From BOG-932 sp965276835 (GTDB lineage Bacteria > Pseudomonadota > Alphaproteobacteria > BOG-932 > Roseiterribacteraceae): 64,000 nucleotides of DNA. This document shows, one piece after another, positions 25,117-35,231 of this stretch (positions are counted from its first letter, which is position 1; each line of letters opens with the position of its first letter). The stretch is taken from positions 1,054,001 through 1,118,000 of the forward strand of contig OZ255631.1 in assembly GCA_965276835.1 (NCBI GenBank), given 5' to 3'. The notes below the pieces were generated by a model. The model had not been told where the DNA came from and made no database searches. It saw nothing but the letters and a program-made list of their open reading frames with translations. Both the position numbers and the translations under genes were made by a program.

Positions 25117-26058
25117 TCAGTCCTGTTTTGCCGCGCGGTCCGTCTCCGCGCCGACGACAGGGATCTTGGCGGGTTCCGTCAGCAAAAGTTCAGGGTCGAT
25201 GCGGGCATTGTGCCAGCGCACACCGAAAAACAGATGCGCGCCTGTGGAGCGCCCGGTGCTGCCGACCAGCCCGATTTCCTGGTTCTTGGTGACCTTCTGG
25301 CCAGTCTTCACCTTGATCTTGGAGAGATGGAAATACATGCTGACCAGGGCGTCGCCATGGTCGATATACACGGCGTTGCCGGCGAAGAATTCGTTCTCGG
25401 CCAATGCGACCTTTCCATCCGCGACCGCGCGCACGGGCGTGCCCTGCGCGATGGTGTAGTCGGCGCCCATGTGGGGCTGACCTGCCGGTGTGTCGTTGAA
25501 AATCCGCTTGGAACCGAAATCGCGGCCTTCCGGCAATTGTTTGGCGGGTGGGGCAAGCGGCAGCGTGAACCGCGCGGGCCCTTCGTGTCTGGCAAATATC
25601 CGCGCGACCCTCGCTTCCTCACGCACCGCACGTTTCATTTCCGCTTTTGACGGATCCGCCTGCGGCGTGTCGCCTAACTCTACCTGCTGGGTCGGATATT
25701 CGAACGGCTGGATAACGATGCGGGCGGTTTCGACCTGTTTGCCGACAGCGCGCGTTGCCTTGACCGGGCCGGGCTTCGCCAGCAGGTCGATCGGGTAATA
25801 GCAGGTATCGTTCAAGGCGGGCCAAGTGCGCTTGTCCATGCCGCATTTCGTTGTGCCGGGCAGGGTCCAACGCACCACGGTCCCGGGCGTCGCCGGAATA
25901 TCGGTCTCGGCGGCGGGTTCAGCTGCGGCGCTGTGGTGCGGTCTTGCGTTCGCCGAGCCGGCCAGCGCCGCGGCGATGCAGGCCGTTACCACCGCCGGCA
26001 ATGTGAACCGGTTGTCGAATCGCGCCGAAAATCTAGGGGTGCTGGATGATGCGTGCAT
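25117..26058 (-). CDS. Secreted M23 (LytM) peptidase
   Basis: 313 residues from the ATG at 26058, which has GGAGAG upstream; a longer frame to 26115 lacks support. A basic N-terminus and the hydrophobic run LPAVVTACIAAALAGSANA indicate a signal peptide. The C-terminal LytM domain has the zinc ligands in HMGADY, later FHLSKI, and the closing TGAHLFFGVRW. M23 enzymes cleave peptidoglycan cross-bridges or act as envelope regulators when ligands are lost; here the ligands look intact. Confidence 0.9.
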   Translation of the reverse strand: MHASSSTPRFSARFDNRFTLPAVVTACIAAALAGSANARPHHSAAAEPAAETDIPATPGTVVRWTLPGTTKCGMDKRTWPALNDTCYYPIDLLAKPGPVKATRAVGKQVETARIVIQPFEYPTQQVELGDTPQADPSKAEMKRAVREEARVARIFARHEGPARFTLPLAPPAKQLPEGRDFGSKRIFNDTPAGQPHMGADYTIAQGTPVRAVADGKVALAENEFFAGNAVYIDHGDALVSMYFHLSKIKVKTGQKVTKNQEIGLVGSTGRSTGAHLFFGVRWHNARIDPELLLTEPAKIPVVGAETDRAAKQD

Positions 26059-26170
26059 GGTTCTCTCCCGCACCGGCTTCGCTGAGCCGGGATATCGCGT
26101 GCGCAGGTTGAACACCGAGCGGAGAGATTAGCTCCACCCAAGAGGGTGGTCGGCGGGGGAGCCGGGAAGC

Positions 26171-26335
26171 TTAAGCGGCGCGCGCTGTCTCGATGCCGCC
26201 GCCGCGCAGCATCCGTCGATCGGAGCGCATACGCGCTCTCAAGTCGTTCAGCAAATTCGAAAGTTCGTCGATTTCAGCCAGAATTTCGAAGTGCGGGCTG
26301 CTGGAATGGCTCTTCCGATATTTTTCGTCCGCCAT
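26171..26335 (-). CDS. Small hypothetical protein (54 aa)
   Basis: A short frame with ATG at 26335, AGAGG about 9 bases upstream and a TAA stop at 26171. The product is hydrophilic: an N-terminal basic stretch ADEKYRKSHSS, a probable helix FEILAEIDELSNLLNDLRAR, and an arginine-rich tail RMRSDRRMLRGGG. No family is recognised. The good ribosome-binding site and heptad-like helix favour a real gene, but coding potential of so short a frame is hard to prove. Confidence 0.5.
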   Translation of the reverse strand: MADEKYRKSHSSSPHFEILAEIDELSNLLNDLRARMRSDRRMLRGGGIETARAA

Positions 26336-26455
26336 TGGACAGGTCCTCTCTGAGTTGTTTGCTTGACAGGATTGTACCGTGTTTCCCTGGTATTGGGAGA
26401 CAATTCACCGTCAAGCTCTGCGTCAAAGCTGTGACCGACTCGGTCGACCGGAACT

Positions 26456-27616
26456 TTATGGAACTCCGTGCCCGCCAATCCGCCGCAGATGCTCCGATCG
26501 CAACTCGGCGATATCCTTCAGCCCCAATAAGGCAAGATTGCGGTCGATCTCGGTTTTTAACAGCAGGGTAGCGTGGGCCACGCCGGCCTCGCCGGCTACG
26601 GCGGCGGCGAACAGCATTGGGCGACCGACGAACACGAACTGGGCACCCAGGGCCAGCGCCTTCAGCACATCGCTGCCCCGCCGGAAGCCGCCGTCGATCA
26701 TGACGACCATTTCGGGATTGTCGGCAACAATCTCGGGCAGCACGCGCAGCGCCGCGACGGCGCCGTCCAGCTGCCGCCCGCCATGGTTGGACAGGATGAT
26801 CCCGTCAACACCGGCTTCCCGCGCCGCCCGCGCATCGGCCCGCGCCAGTACACCCTTGATCACCAGTTTGCCCGGCCAGCGTTCGCGGATCAGCTCGATA
26901 TGCTCCCAGGCAAGTTCGTCGCGCCGTTCGATGTTGCGCAGTTGGTTCCTGGAAAAGATCGGCGGCCCGCGCACCGCATCCATATTCTCGAAATGCGGCA
27001 TGCCGTCGGTGAGTAACGTGCGCAGCAGGGTGCCCAGCAGCCAGCCGGGATGCAGCGCGCAGTCGATCATCACCTGCGCCGTCGGCACGATGGGCAGGCG
27101 GAAACCATTGCGCAGATTGTTCTCGCGGTTGGCGGGCACGGGGACGTCGGCGCTGACCACCAGGGTGCTGTATCCTGATGCTCCGGCGCGGTCGACCATC
27201 GCCTCGATGCGCGCCGTGTCGCCGGGAATATAGAGTTGGCACCAGGCGGCGGGGCATTCCCGCCGCAAGTCCTCCAGCCGAGTCAGTCCGGCCGCGCTGA
27301 CCACCATCGGAAGCCCGGCCGAAGCGGCCGCCCGCGCCATCGCAATATCGGCGCGGTATCCGCACAGGTCGGCGGCGCCCATCGGCGCGATACCGAACGG
27401 TGCAGCATAATCCTGCCCGAACAGGCTCGTCCTCTGCGTGCGCCCCGCCACGTTCCGCAGCACCTGCGGCACGAATGCATAATCCTGAAACGCCTCCCGG
27501 TTGTCGCGAAGCCCGGCTTCGGTTTCCGCCCCGCCGGCGACGAACCCGTGAATCAGGCGCGGCAGCCGCCTCCGGGCTATCGCGTCGAAATCGTCGAGCG
27601 AATAACAGCGTCTCAA
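26456..27616 (-). CDS. FMN-dependent alpha-hydroxyacid dehydrogenase/oxidase
   Basis: 386 residues, the family length, from a TTG with GAGGG just upstream. It is a TIM barrel of the LldD / mandelate dehydrogenase / glycolate oxidase family. Key parts are PFGIAPMG, WCQLYIPGD, and the catalytic block SNHGGRQLDG with its base histidine and substrate-binding arginine, then IDGGFRRGSDVLKALALGA for FMN phosphate. The oxidised substrate (L-lactate, mandelate or another) cannot be decided. It is divergent from the SDR gene. Confidence 0.9.
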   Translation of the reverse strand: MRRCYSLDDFDAIARRRLPRLIHGFVAGGAETEAGLRDNREAFQDYAFVPQVLRNVAGRTQRTSLFGQDYAAPFGIAPMGAADLCGYRADIAMARAAASAGLPMVVSAAGLTRLEDLRRECPAAWCQLYIPGDTARIEAMVDRAGASGYSTLVVSADVPVPANRENNLRNGFRLPIVPTAQVMIDCALHPGWLLGTLLRTLLTDGMPHFENMDAVRGPPIFSRNQLRNIERRDELAWEHIELIRERWPGKLVIKGVLARADARAAREAGVDGIILSNHGGRQLDGAVAALRVLPEIVADNPEMVVMIDGGFRRGSDVLKALALGAQFVFVGRPMLFAAAVAGEAGVAHATLLLKTEIDRNLALLGLKDIAELRSEHLRRIGGHGVP

Positions 27617-27681
27617 CAGGCCCTCACCGTTTTCTTATCCCGCGCAACCGATTGACCGTTGCCCAACTGCATGGAATGCAT

Positions 27682-27701
27682 AGGCCATCACGCGATGGCC
27701 T
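27682..27701. promoter_or_regulatory. Perfect dyad before the SDR gene
   Basis: AGGCCATC and GATGGCCT are exact inverted arms around a 4-base centre, ending 15 bases before the ATG at 27717. A second small palindrome, TGCAT-N3-ATGCA, lies at 27668-27680. The pair could be an operator or a hairpin in the leader controlling translation. Confidence 0.45.
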
Positions 27702-27716
27702 TACCGGGAAGAGAAG

Positions 27717-28667
27717 ATGACATTCAACGGGCGTACGACAAGCGAAGAAATCGTCGACGGACTGGATTTGACGGGAAAGACGGTCGTCATCACCGGCACG
27801 TCCTCCGGCATCGGACGCGAGGCGGCGCGCGTGCTGGCCGGGATCGGCGCGGAAGTTGTGATGATTGCGCGCAACGCGGCGAAGAATGCCGAGGCGGCGG
27901 CCGGGATCAAGGCCGGCCGGCCTGACGCCAAGCTGCATCCGGTCACGATCGATCTGGGTGATTTTGCCGACGTTCGGCGTGGTGCGGCGGAGATCCTGGC
28001 GGCCCATCCCAAGATTCACGCGCTGATCAACAATGCCGGCATGATGGGCGGCCCTTATGTCCTGACGCCGGAGGGGGTCGAGCTCCATTTCGCCGTCAAC
28101 CATATCGCGCCGTTCCTGCTGACCAATTTGCTGTATCCGGCTCTGAAGGCGGCCGCGCCGTCGCGCGTCGTCGTACTCAGTTCCGCCGGCCATCGTATGC
28201 CGGGGCTGGATTTCGACGATTTGAACTTCAAAGGCCGGCCATACGACCTGCAGACCGCCTATTGCCAGTCCAAGCGGGCCAACGTTCTGCATGCCGTCGG
28301 GCTGGCAAAAAGGCTGGCGGGCACCGGCGTTACCGCCTTCTCGGTGCATCCCGGCGCGATCCGCACCGAGGTCTTCCGCCATATCGGCAACGAAGGGGCA
28401 GACCAGGCGATCGGCTGGTCGGCGCAGAGCGGGTCGCCGGAAAAATCGCTGTCGCAAGGCGCGGCGACCTCCCTCTGGGGCGCGCTGCATCCCGACCTAA
28501 ACGGGCAGAGCGGCCTCTATCTGGAGGATTGCCAGATCGCACGGCATATCCCGATCGAAGAGATGGGCGCGGCCGGCGTGATCGAGGAGGCGCTGGACCC
28601 GGCCGTTGCCGACCGGTTGTGGGACGTGTCGGAGGCGATCGTCGGTCAGACATTCATCTTTTCATAG
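27717..28667 (+). CDS. Short-chain dehydrogenase/reductase (retinol-dehydrogenase-like)
   Basis: 316 residues. The nucleotide loop is GTSSGIGREAA, NNAG is in LINNAGMMGG, the catalytic serine is in VVLSSAGHRM, and tyrosine-lysine are in YCQSK. The length and the segment FAVNHIAPFLLTNLL place it with the RDH/WWOX-like branch of SDRs, commonly NADP-dependent with lipid or steroid-like substrates; the real substrate is unknown. It is followed after 8 bases by a PhyH-type oxygenase and probably co-transcribed. Confidence 0.88.
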   Translation: MTFNGRTTSEEIVDGLDLTGKTVVITGTSSGIGREAARVLAGIGAEVVMIARNAAKNAEAAAGIKAGRPDAKLHPVTIDLGDFADVRRGAAEILAAHPKIHALINNAGMMGGPYVLTPEGVELHFAVNHIAPFLLTNLLYPALKAAAPSRVVVLSSAGHRMPGLDFDDLNFKGRPYDLQTAYCQSKRANVLHAVGLAKRLAGTGVTAFSVHPGAIRTEVFRHIGNEGADQAIGWSAQSGSPEKSLSQGAATSLWGALHPDLNGQSGLYLEDCQIARHIPIEEMGAAGVIEEALDPAVADRLWDVSEAIVGQTFIFS

Positions 28668-28675
28668 GCGCGCCG

Positions 28676-29545
28676 ATGGAAACCACATTCGCCGTAGACG
28701 ATCAGGCGGCGTGGGCCGCTCTTATGCCCCAGCTGAAGATTTGCGATCCCGAATCCATCGTCGCTTTCGCGCCCTTCCAGGTCGATGCGGAGACCGGCGC
28801 GGCGTTGGACCGGCTGATCCGGACGGAAGGCTATTTTCAGCTCGACCCCGTGCAGTGGTGCCTGCCGTGGGCTGAGATGGCGCGGGCCGCCGCCACCATG
28901 CGCGCCGCCGGGCTCTCGCCCTGCTTCGTCTTCATGTATGACGAGTTCTGGCTTGCTTTCGCTAAGCTCGATCCGCTGATCCGGGCGATCATGGGGGACG
29001 ATTATCAAGCGCTACCGGCCTTTTGGGCCTGGTATATCGATCCGGAGAGCGATGAATCCGGCTGGCGGCCGCATCGTGACATGACTGAAGGGGCCATTCG
29101 TCCCGACGGCATGCCCAATGCCATCACGGTCTGGCTGCCCTTAACCGACGCCACAACCCTCAACAGCTGTATCCATGTCGTGCCCGCCGACCGCGATCCG
29201 GGCTATAACGCAGACACAGGCGCAGCCGCCTTTGCAATGGGCGATATCCGCGCTTTGCCGGCCCAGGCGGGCAGCATCTTGTGCTGGACGCAGGGCATCA
29301 TGCATTGGGGCTCGCACAGCTCCAGCCGCGCCGTTGAGGCGCGGATCAGCATGGCCTTCGAATATCAGCGCGGAGACGTCCCGCCGTTCCGCACGCCCCT
29401 GCTGCAGCCGCGCGAGCTTCCGTCCTTCGAGGATCGGCTGAAGCTGATTTGCATGCAGATTTTGTTCTACGCCCACATGTACGACGTGCCGCCGGAGATG
29501 ACGGCGATCGCGCACGAGATTTTGGGCGTGCAGCCCGAGGGGTGA
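28676..29545 (+). CDS. Phytanoyl-CoA dioxygenase (PhyH) family protein
   Basis: 289 residues from the ATG at 28676. The Fe(II)-binding HxD is seen in WRPHRDMTEG, the second histidine in GIMHWGSHSS, and the 2-oxoglutarate-binding arginine in AVEARISMAF, the double-stranded beta-helix arrangement of PhyH. It should hydroxylate an aliphatic substrate using 2-oxoglutarate and oxygen. Pairing with the SDR gene suggests hydroxylation followed by oxidation of the same compound, an inference from operon order. Confidence 0.8.
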   Translation: METTFAVDDQAAWAALMPQLKICDPESIVAFAPFQVDAETGAALDRLIRTEGYFQLDPVQWCLPWAEMARAAATMRAAGLSPCFVFMYDEFWLAFAKLDPLIRAIMGDDYQALPAFWAWYIDPESDESGWRPHRDMTEGAIRPDGMPNAITVWLPLTDATTLNSCIHVVPADRDPGYNADTGAAAFAMGDIRALPAQAGSILCWTQGIMHWGSHSSSRAVEARISMAFEYQRGDVPPFRTPLLQPRELPSFEDRLKLICMQILFYAHMYDVPPEMTAIAHEILGVQPEG

Positions 29546-29647
29546 GGCCGTTCACGGAACCGCTTCGACCTTCCATCGTTCCCACAGGAGAGCATCGCTC
29601 AAATTACCGCACACATCTGAATTCGTCGGCCGAGGAGGGCCAGCCAT

Positions 29648-30153
<506 letters not shown>

Positions 30154-30157
<4 letters not shown>

Positions 30158-31146
30158 CCCCGTTCACCTATGCACGCGCCGACGATGCGGCGATGGCGGT
30201 GAACCTGGCGAATGAGCGGGCAGGGGCCAAATATCTCGGTGGCGGCACAAATCTGGTCGATTTGATGCGCGAGACGATCGAGGCGCCGGAAGCCTTGGTC
30301 GATGTTTCGGCGATATCCAACACGATAGAAGCGCGCCCGGACGGCAGTATGCTGATCGGCGCGGGCGTGAAGAACACGGCGGTTGCGGCGGATCGCGACG
30401 TCCGTATGCGCTTTCCGATGGTTGCGCGGGCGCTCCTGGCCGGAGCATCGGGGCAGATCCGCAACATGGCGACGGTCGGCGGCAATATCATGCAGCGGAC
30501 GCGCTGCGCCTATTTCTACGACGGCACGGCCGGCTGCAACAAACGGGCGCCGGGATCGGGCTGCGACGCCGTCGGCGGCTTCAACCGTATGCATGCGATC
30601 CTTGGCGCTTCGTCCGCCTGCGTCGCCACCCATCCATCCGACATGTGCGTGGCGCTCGTTGCGCTGGACGCTGTCGTGCATCTCCGCGGGCCGAATGGTG
30701 CGCGGTCCATCGCGCTGACCGATCTGCACCGCCTGCCGGGCGAGCGGCCCGATATCGAGACGGAGCTTGCACCGGGGGAGCTGATCGTTGCGGTCGAATT
30801 GCCCGCGCTGCCGTTCGCCGCGCGCTCGACCTATCGCAAGGTGCGCGACCGGTCGAGCTATGCCTTCGCGCTCGTGTCGGTCGCCGCCACTTTGGATGTG
30901 GGGCCGGACGGCGCGGTGCGCGATGTCCGCCTGGCATTGGGCGGTGTGGCCCACAAGCCCTGGCGGGCATTGGCGGCGGAGGCGGCGTTGCGCGGGGCGC
31001 AGGCGACGCCGGAGAATTTCCGCGCCGCGGCCGAGGCGGAACTCAAGGACGCCGCGGCGCTCCGCGATAACGGCTTCAAGATCGAACTCGCCAAGCGCGT
31101 CATCGTCGCCACGCTTCGGCAGCTGGGCCAGGGAGCGATCATATGA
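30154..31146 (+). CDS. Aldehyde oxidoreductase, FAD subunit (PaoB-like)
   Basis: 330 residues. The FAD-binding block AKYLGGGTNLVDLMR is near the N-terminus, and QIRNMATVGGNIMQR is the second flavin motif. Right after it comes the cysteine-bearing segment with CAYFYD, GCNKRAPGSGC and ACVATHPSDM; in E. coli PaoB the matching cysteines bind an extra [4Fe-4S] cluster, which most xanthine-oxidase FAD subunits lack. This strongly favours the PaoABC branch. ATGA overlaps join it to both neighbours. Confidence 0.93.
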
Positions 31147-33425
31147 GCATCGTCGAGAAAGCCATGCAGCTGGCGGTCAAGCTGATGCCCGACAAGGCGC
31201 CCGATCCGATGATCGGCAAGCCGGGCGCCGTCGGCGCATCGCTGTCGCGGGTCGACGGGCCGCTGAAGGTGATGGGCAAGGCGCGTTTCGCCGCCGAGGT
31301 GTCGCTTGCGGACCTGGCTTATGCGGCTCTGGTTTACAGTGCGATCGCGCGCGGACGGATCGCCGGCATCGACAGTGACGCCGCAAAGGCCGCGCCCGGT
31401 GTCATCCATGTCATGACCCACGAGAACGCGCCGCGCATGCCGGCGCCGCCGCTGATGATGGTCGATCCGAAAGGGGCGGCCGGCAGCGACCTGCCGGTGA
31501 TGCAGGACGATACGATCCATTGGAACGGCGAGCCGGTCGCGCTGGTGCTGGCCGAGACGCAGGAGCAGGCCGATCATGCCGCGTCGCTGATCCGGGTCAC
31601 TTACCAGGCCGAGCCCGCCGACCTCGCGTTCGATGCGTTGAAACCGAAGGCCCGTTCGCCGGGCAAGGTTGTCGGGGAATCGCCGAAGCTTGAGATCGGC
31701 GATGCCGAGAAAGCGCTGGCGCAGTCCGAGTTCAGCGTGGACCTGACCTATCGCACGCCGCGCTATAACCATTGCGCCATCGAGCTTCATGCCGTGACGG
31801 TGAAATGGGACGGCGACCGGCTGACCGTCCACGACACCACCCAGATGGTGAACCTGACACGCTCCACCTTCGCCGCGGTCTTCGATATCCCCGAAGAGAA
31901 TGTCCGCATCCTTTCGCCGTTCGTCGGCGGCGGATTCGGCAACAAATCGGTCTGGAGCCATCACATATTGGCGGCGACAGCCGCGCGCGTTGTGAGCCGT
32001 CCCGTCCGTCTGGTACTGTCGCGCGAGGGGGTGTTCCGGATCACCGGCGGGCGCACCCTGACCGAACAGCGTGTCGCGCTGGGCGCCGGCCGCGAAGGAC
32101 CGCTTGAGGCGCTGATCCATACCGGCATCGCCGGCATGACCAGCCATAACAGCTGTCCGGAGCAGTTCACATTTCCCGCGCGCCATCTCTATGCCGCCAA
32201 GACGATGTTCCTGCTGCAGCAGGTCGTCGATCTCGACATGGTCGCCAATACATTCATGCGGGCGCCCGGCGAATCCATCGGCACTTTCGCGCTCGAATGC
32301 GCGATCGACGAGTTGGCCGAAAATATGGGCCTGGACCCCATCGATCTCAGGGCGCGGCTGGAACCCGCGAAGGACCCGACATCGGGTCTGGAGTTTTCGT
32401 CGCGCTATATCGTCGATGCCTATCGGCGCGGCGCGAAAAAGTTCGGCTGGGAACGGCGCAATCCGAAACCGCGTTCGCAGCGCGACGGCGAGTGGCTGAT
32501 CGGCTATGGCGTGGCGACAGCGACCTATCCCTATTACCGAATGCCCGGCGGTTCCGCGAGCATCCGGCTGACCCAGGGCGGCAAGGCCGTGGTTCGGATG
32601 GCGAGCCATGAAATGGGCATGGGCACAGCGACCGTTCAGGCGCAGCACGCGGCCGACCGGCTCGGACTGCCCGTCGCCGACGTGACTTTCGAGTATGGAG
32701 ACACCGATTTTCCGCGTGGCACCATCGCCGGCGGCTCGTCGCAAAGCGCCTCGATCGTCGCTGCCGTGATGGCGGCCAGCGAGGCCATGGTGGCTGAGTT
32801 GTTGAAACTGGCCGGCAACGATTCGCCGCTGGCCGGATTGAAGGCGGACGAGATCGAAGCGCGGGACGGGGGCCTGTGCCACCGCGAGGAACCGGGACGC
32901 TGCGAAAGCTATGCCTCGATCCTGTCCCGCGCCGGGCGCGATGAGATCGCCTGCGAGGCGGCCGCGCCGCCGCCGATCGAGCAGCAGAAATATTCGATGC
33001 ATTCCTATGGCGCGCAGTTCTGCGAGGTGCGGGTCAACGAAATCACCGGCGAAACCCGTGTCGCGCGGTGGCTCGGCTCGTTCGATACCGGCCGGATTCT
33101 GAACCCCAAGACCGCGGCCAGCCAGTTTCGCGGCGGCATCATCATGGGGCTGGGTCTCGCCCTGACCGAGGAAACGCAGTTCGACGAGCGCACCGGGCGG
33201 ATCATGAACGCGTCGCTCGCCGACTATCACGTGCCGGTCCACATGGATGTACCCCGGATCGAGGTGATCTGGAACGATATCCCCGACCCGCACAGCCCGC
33301 TGGGGCTCCACGGCATCGGCGAGATCGGCATAACAGGCGTTGGCGGGGCGGTGGCGAACGCGGTTTACAACGCCACCGGCGTCCGCGTGCGCGAGCTGCC
33401 GATCACGCTGGATAAGCTGCTCTAA
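31143..33425 (+). CDS. Aldehyde oxidoreductase, molybdopterin subunit (PaoC-like)
   Basis: 760 residues. The molybdenum cofactor and active-site segments are GGGFGNKSVWSHH, MRAPGESIG, GGSSQSASIV, and the C-terminal catalytic glutamate in GIGEIGITGVGG. The subunit completes a heterotrimer with the two genes before it and should oxidise aldehydes to acids. No PaoD/XdhC-type maturation chaperone gene is nearby in the window. Ends at 33425, followed by a 127-base gap containing the 10-bp palindrome GCACCGGTGC at 33467-33476. Confidence 0.93.
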   Translation: MSIVEKAMQLAVKLMPDKAPDPMIGKPGAVGASLSRVDGPLKVMGKARFAAEVSLADLAYAALVYSAIARGRIAGIDSDAAKAAPGVIHVMTHENAPRMPAPPLMMVDPKGAAGSDLPVMQDDTIHWNGEPVALVLAETQEQADHAASLIRVTYQAEPADLAFDALKPKARSPGKVVGESPKLEIGDAEKALAQSEFSVDLTYRTPRYNHCAIELHAVTVKWDGDRLTVHDTTQMVNLTRSTFAAVFDIPEENVRILSPFVGGGFGNKSVWSHHILAATAARVVSRPVRLVLSREGVFRITGGRTLTEQRVALGAGREGPLEALIHTGIAGMTSHNSCPEQFTFPARHLYAAKTMFLLQQVVDLDMVANTFMRAPGESIGTFALECAIDELAENMGLDPIDLRARLEPAKDPTSGLEFSSRYIVDAYRRGAKKFGWERRNPKPRSQRDGEWLIGYGVATATYPYYRMPGGSASIRLTQGGKAVVRMASHEMGMGTATVQAQHAADRLGLPVADVTFEYGDTDFPRGTIAGGSSQSASIVAAVMAASEAMVAELLKLAGNDSPLAGLKADEIEARDGGLCHREEPGRCESYASILSRAGRDEIACEAAAPPPIEQQKYSMHSYGAQFCEVRVNEITGETRVARWLGSFDTGRILNPKTAASQFRGGIIMGLGLALTEETQFDERTGRIMNASLADYHVPVHMDVPRIEVIWNDIPDPHSPLGLHGIGEIGITGVGGAVANAVYNATGVRVRELPITLDKLL

Positions 33426-33552
33426 GCGTCTCGTCGCGGCCGTCTTTACACGGCGGGATGTGGTGCGCACCGGTGCAAGGTGTGCTCCTAGAACATGGCC
33501 GCATAACACCCGGTCACGTTGTCTCGCGCCCTGCGACCTTTAGAATAGGTCC

Positions 33553-34815
33553 ATGAGCCTTCCCGCCAGCGCCCGAACCCTGCCGCCCCATATCGCCCCC
33601 AAGGGCGCCCATGACGGCATATCGTTCCACGAATTTGTCGGAATCATTGCCGCGATGATGGCAATGGCGGCGCTCGCCATCGACACGATGCTGCCGGCTC
33701 TGCCAGCCATCGGCGGTTCACTGGGCGTGGCGGACGAGAACAAGCGCCAGCTGATCGTCACCGCGTTCCTGTTGGGCTTCGGCGGCGCGCAGCTTTTCTA
33801 TGGATCGATTTCCGATCGCTTCGGCCGGCGGCCGATCCTGCTGTTCGGCATAACCGCCTATGTCGTATTCAGCGCCGGTGTCGCGCTTGCGCCGAATTTC
33901 GAGTTTCTGCTGGTTTTCCGGGTGTTTCAGGGCATCGCCGTCGCCGCGACGCGCGTCGTGACGATTTCTGTCGTGCGCGACTGTTATGGTGGGCGGCAGA
34001 TGGCGCGGGTGATGAGCCTGGCCTTCATGGTGTTTCTCGCGGTTCCCGTGCTGGCGCCGTCCATCGGCCAGTTCTTCCTGCTGTTCCTGCCATGGCGCGG
34101 GCTCTTCTGGGTGCTGGCCGCCTATGGACTGATCGTTCTGACATGGATTGCGACCCGCCTGCCGGAGACGCTTCATCCCGAATATCGCCGTCCGATCGAT
34201 TTCTCGTCGGTGTTCCTCGCCATGCGCCGCGCGCTCACCACCCGGCAGGCAGTGGGCTATATGCTGGCGCAGACAGTGATCCAGAGCGCGCTCTATGGCT
34301 TCCTCAATTCGGCGGAGCAAATCTTCGCGGACAGCTTCCATGCGGCGCGGCTGATGCCGACCGTGTTCGCGGTGATCGCGGCGATGATGGCGCTGGCGTC
34401 GCTGGTCAACTCCCGGATCGTCGAGCGCCTCGGCACGCGCCGCGTCTCCCACACCGCCCTTTTGGGTTTCGTGGCAATCGAGCTGGCGCATTTCGGCATT
34501 ACGGTCGCGGGCCATGAAACAATGATCACCTTCACCCTGTGCCAGGCGGCGGCGATGTTCTGTTTCGGCCTGTCGATGGCCAATTTCGGCGCAATCGCGA
34601 TGGAGCCGATGGCCGAGATCGCGGGCACCGCCGCATCGGTGCAGGGGTTCACCACGACGGTCGGCGGCGCGGTGCTGGGCTTTGCCATCGGGCAGAGCTT
34701 CGACGGCACCAGCCTGCCGATGACCGTCGGCTTCGCCGTGGCCGGCGTGCTGGCCCTCGGCATCATCCTGATCACCGAAGGCGGGCGCCTGTTCCATCCC
34801 CGGATGGGGACGTAG
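33553..34815 (+). CDS. MFS drug exporter, Bcr/CflA type
   Basis: 420 residues with about twelve membrane segments. The motif D1 helix reads DTMLPALPAIGGSLG, and motif A is YGSISDRFGRRP between segments 2 and 3. These match the DHA1 group containing Bcr and CflA, proton-driven exporters of drugs and peptides. Substrate unknown. It stands alone between the aldehyde oxidoreductase operon and the HTH gene. Confidence 0.88.
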   Translation: MSLPASARTLPPHIAPKGAHDGISFHEFVGIIAAMMAMAALAIDTMLPALPAIGGSLGVADENKRQLIVTAFLLGFGGAQLFYGSISDRFGRRPILLFGITAYVVFSAGVALAPNFEFLLVFRVFQGIAVAATRVVTISVVRDCYGGRQMARVMSLAFMVFLAVPVLAPSIGQFFLLFLPWRGLFWVLAAYGLIVLTWIATRLPETLHPEYRRPIDFSSVFLAMRRALTTRQAVGYMLAQTVIQSALYGFLNSAEQIFADSFHAARLMPTVFAVIAAMMALASLVNSRIVERLGTRRVSHTALLGFVAIELAHFGITVAGHETMITFTLCQAAAMFCFGLSMANFGAIAMEPMAEIAGTAASVQGFTTTVGGAVLGFAIGQSFDGTSLPMTVGFAVAGVLALGIILITEGGRLFHPRMGT

Positions 34816-34932
34816 CCTGCGGCCGTTGAAAAACTGTACGCCAGAGACGTATAACAGCGGCTATGGCCAATACCTTAAGTAAACAGGCGCGCAACGCCAC
34901 TGGCTGCCGTGAATTGGGGCAAGCTGGATGCG

Positions 34933-35193
34933 ATGACCGACGTTGACATCGCCGGGCAGATCGCCGCCAACCCCGATGCCGCGCCCGACATGGCCCCGGA
35001 AATCGACGTGCGCGCCATTCGCCTTGCGACGGGCATGACCCAGGCGCAGTTCGCCTCCGTTTACGAATTCAGCATCCGGACAATTCAGGAGTGGGAGCGG
35101 GGAGCGAAGAAGCCGAGCGGCCCGGCGCGGACTCTGCTGCGCGCGATCAAGGCCGATCCGGAGGGGCTCAGGAAGGCGCTTGCAGCGGCGTGA
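34933..35193 (+). CDS. Antitoxin-like HTH protein (HigA/NadS type)
   Basis: 86 residues from the ATG at 34933; a GTG at 34909 would add eight. The helix-turn-helix is ATGMTQAQFASVYEFSIRTIQEWERG, followed by KPSGPARTLLRAI, the usual pattern of HigA2/NadS-like antitoxins whose toxin gene normally lies directly upstream. Here only about 117 bases separate it from the exporter gene and no RelE/HigB frame is present, so it is an orphan or a remnant. An imperfect dyad TGTACG-N7-CGTATA at 34835-34853 may be its operator. Confidence 0.75.
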   Translation: MTDVDIAGQIAANPDAAPDMAPEIDVRAIRLATGMTQAQFASVYEFSIRTIQEWERGAKKPSGPARTLLRAIKADPEGLRKALAAA

Positions 35194-35231
35194 GCAGATG
35201 ACAGGAGGTCCACTCTGACCCCATTTCTAAT

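Noticed and set aside
30858..33509. Very long minus-strand open frame (883 codons) opposite the aldehyde oxidoreductase genes
   Set aside because: It is the antisense shadow of GC-rich coding DNA; the plus strand has clear molybdenum-hydroxylase motifs and the minus product resembles no protein.
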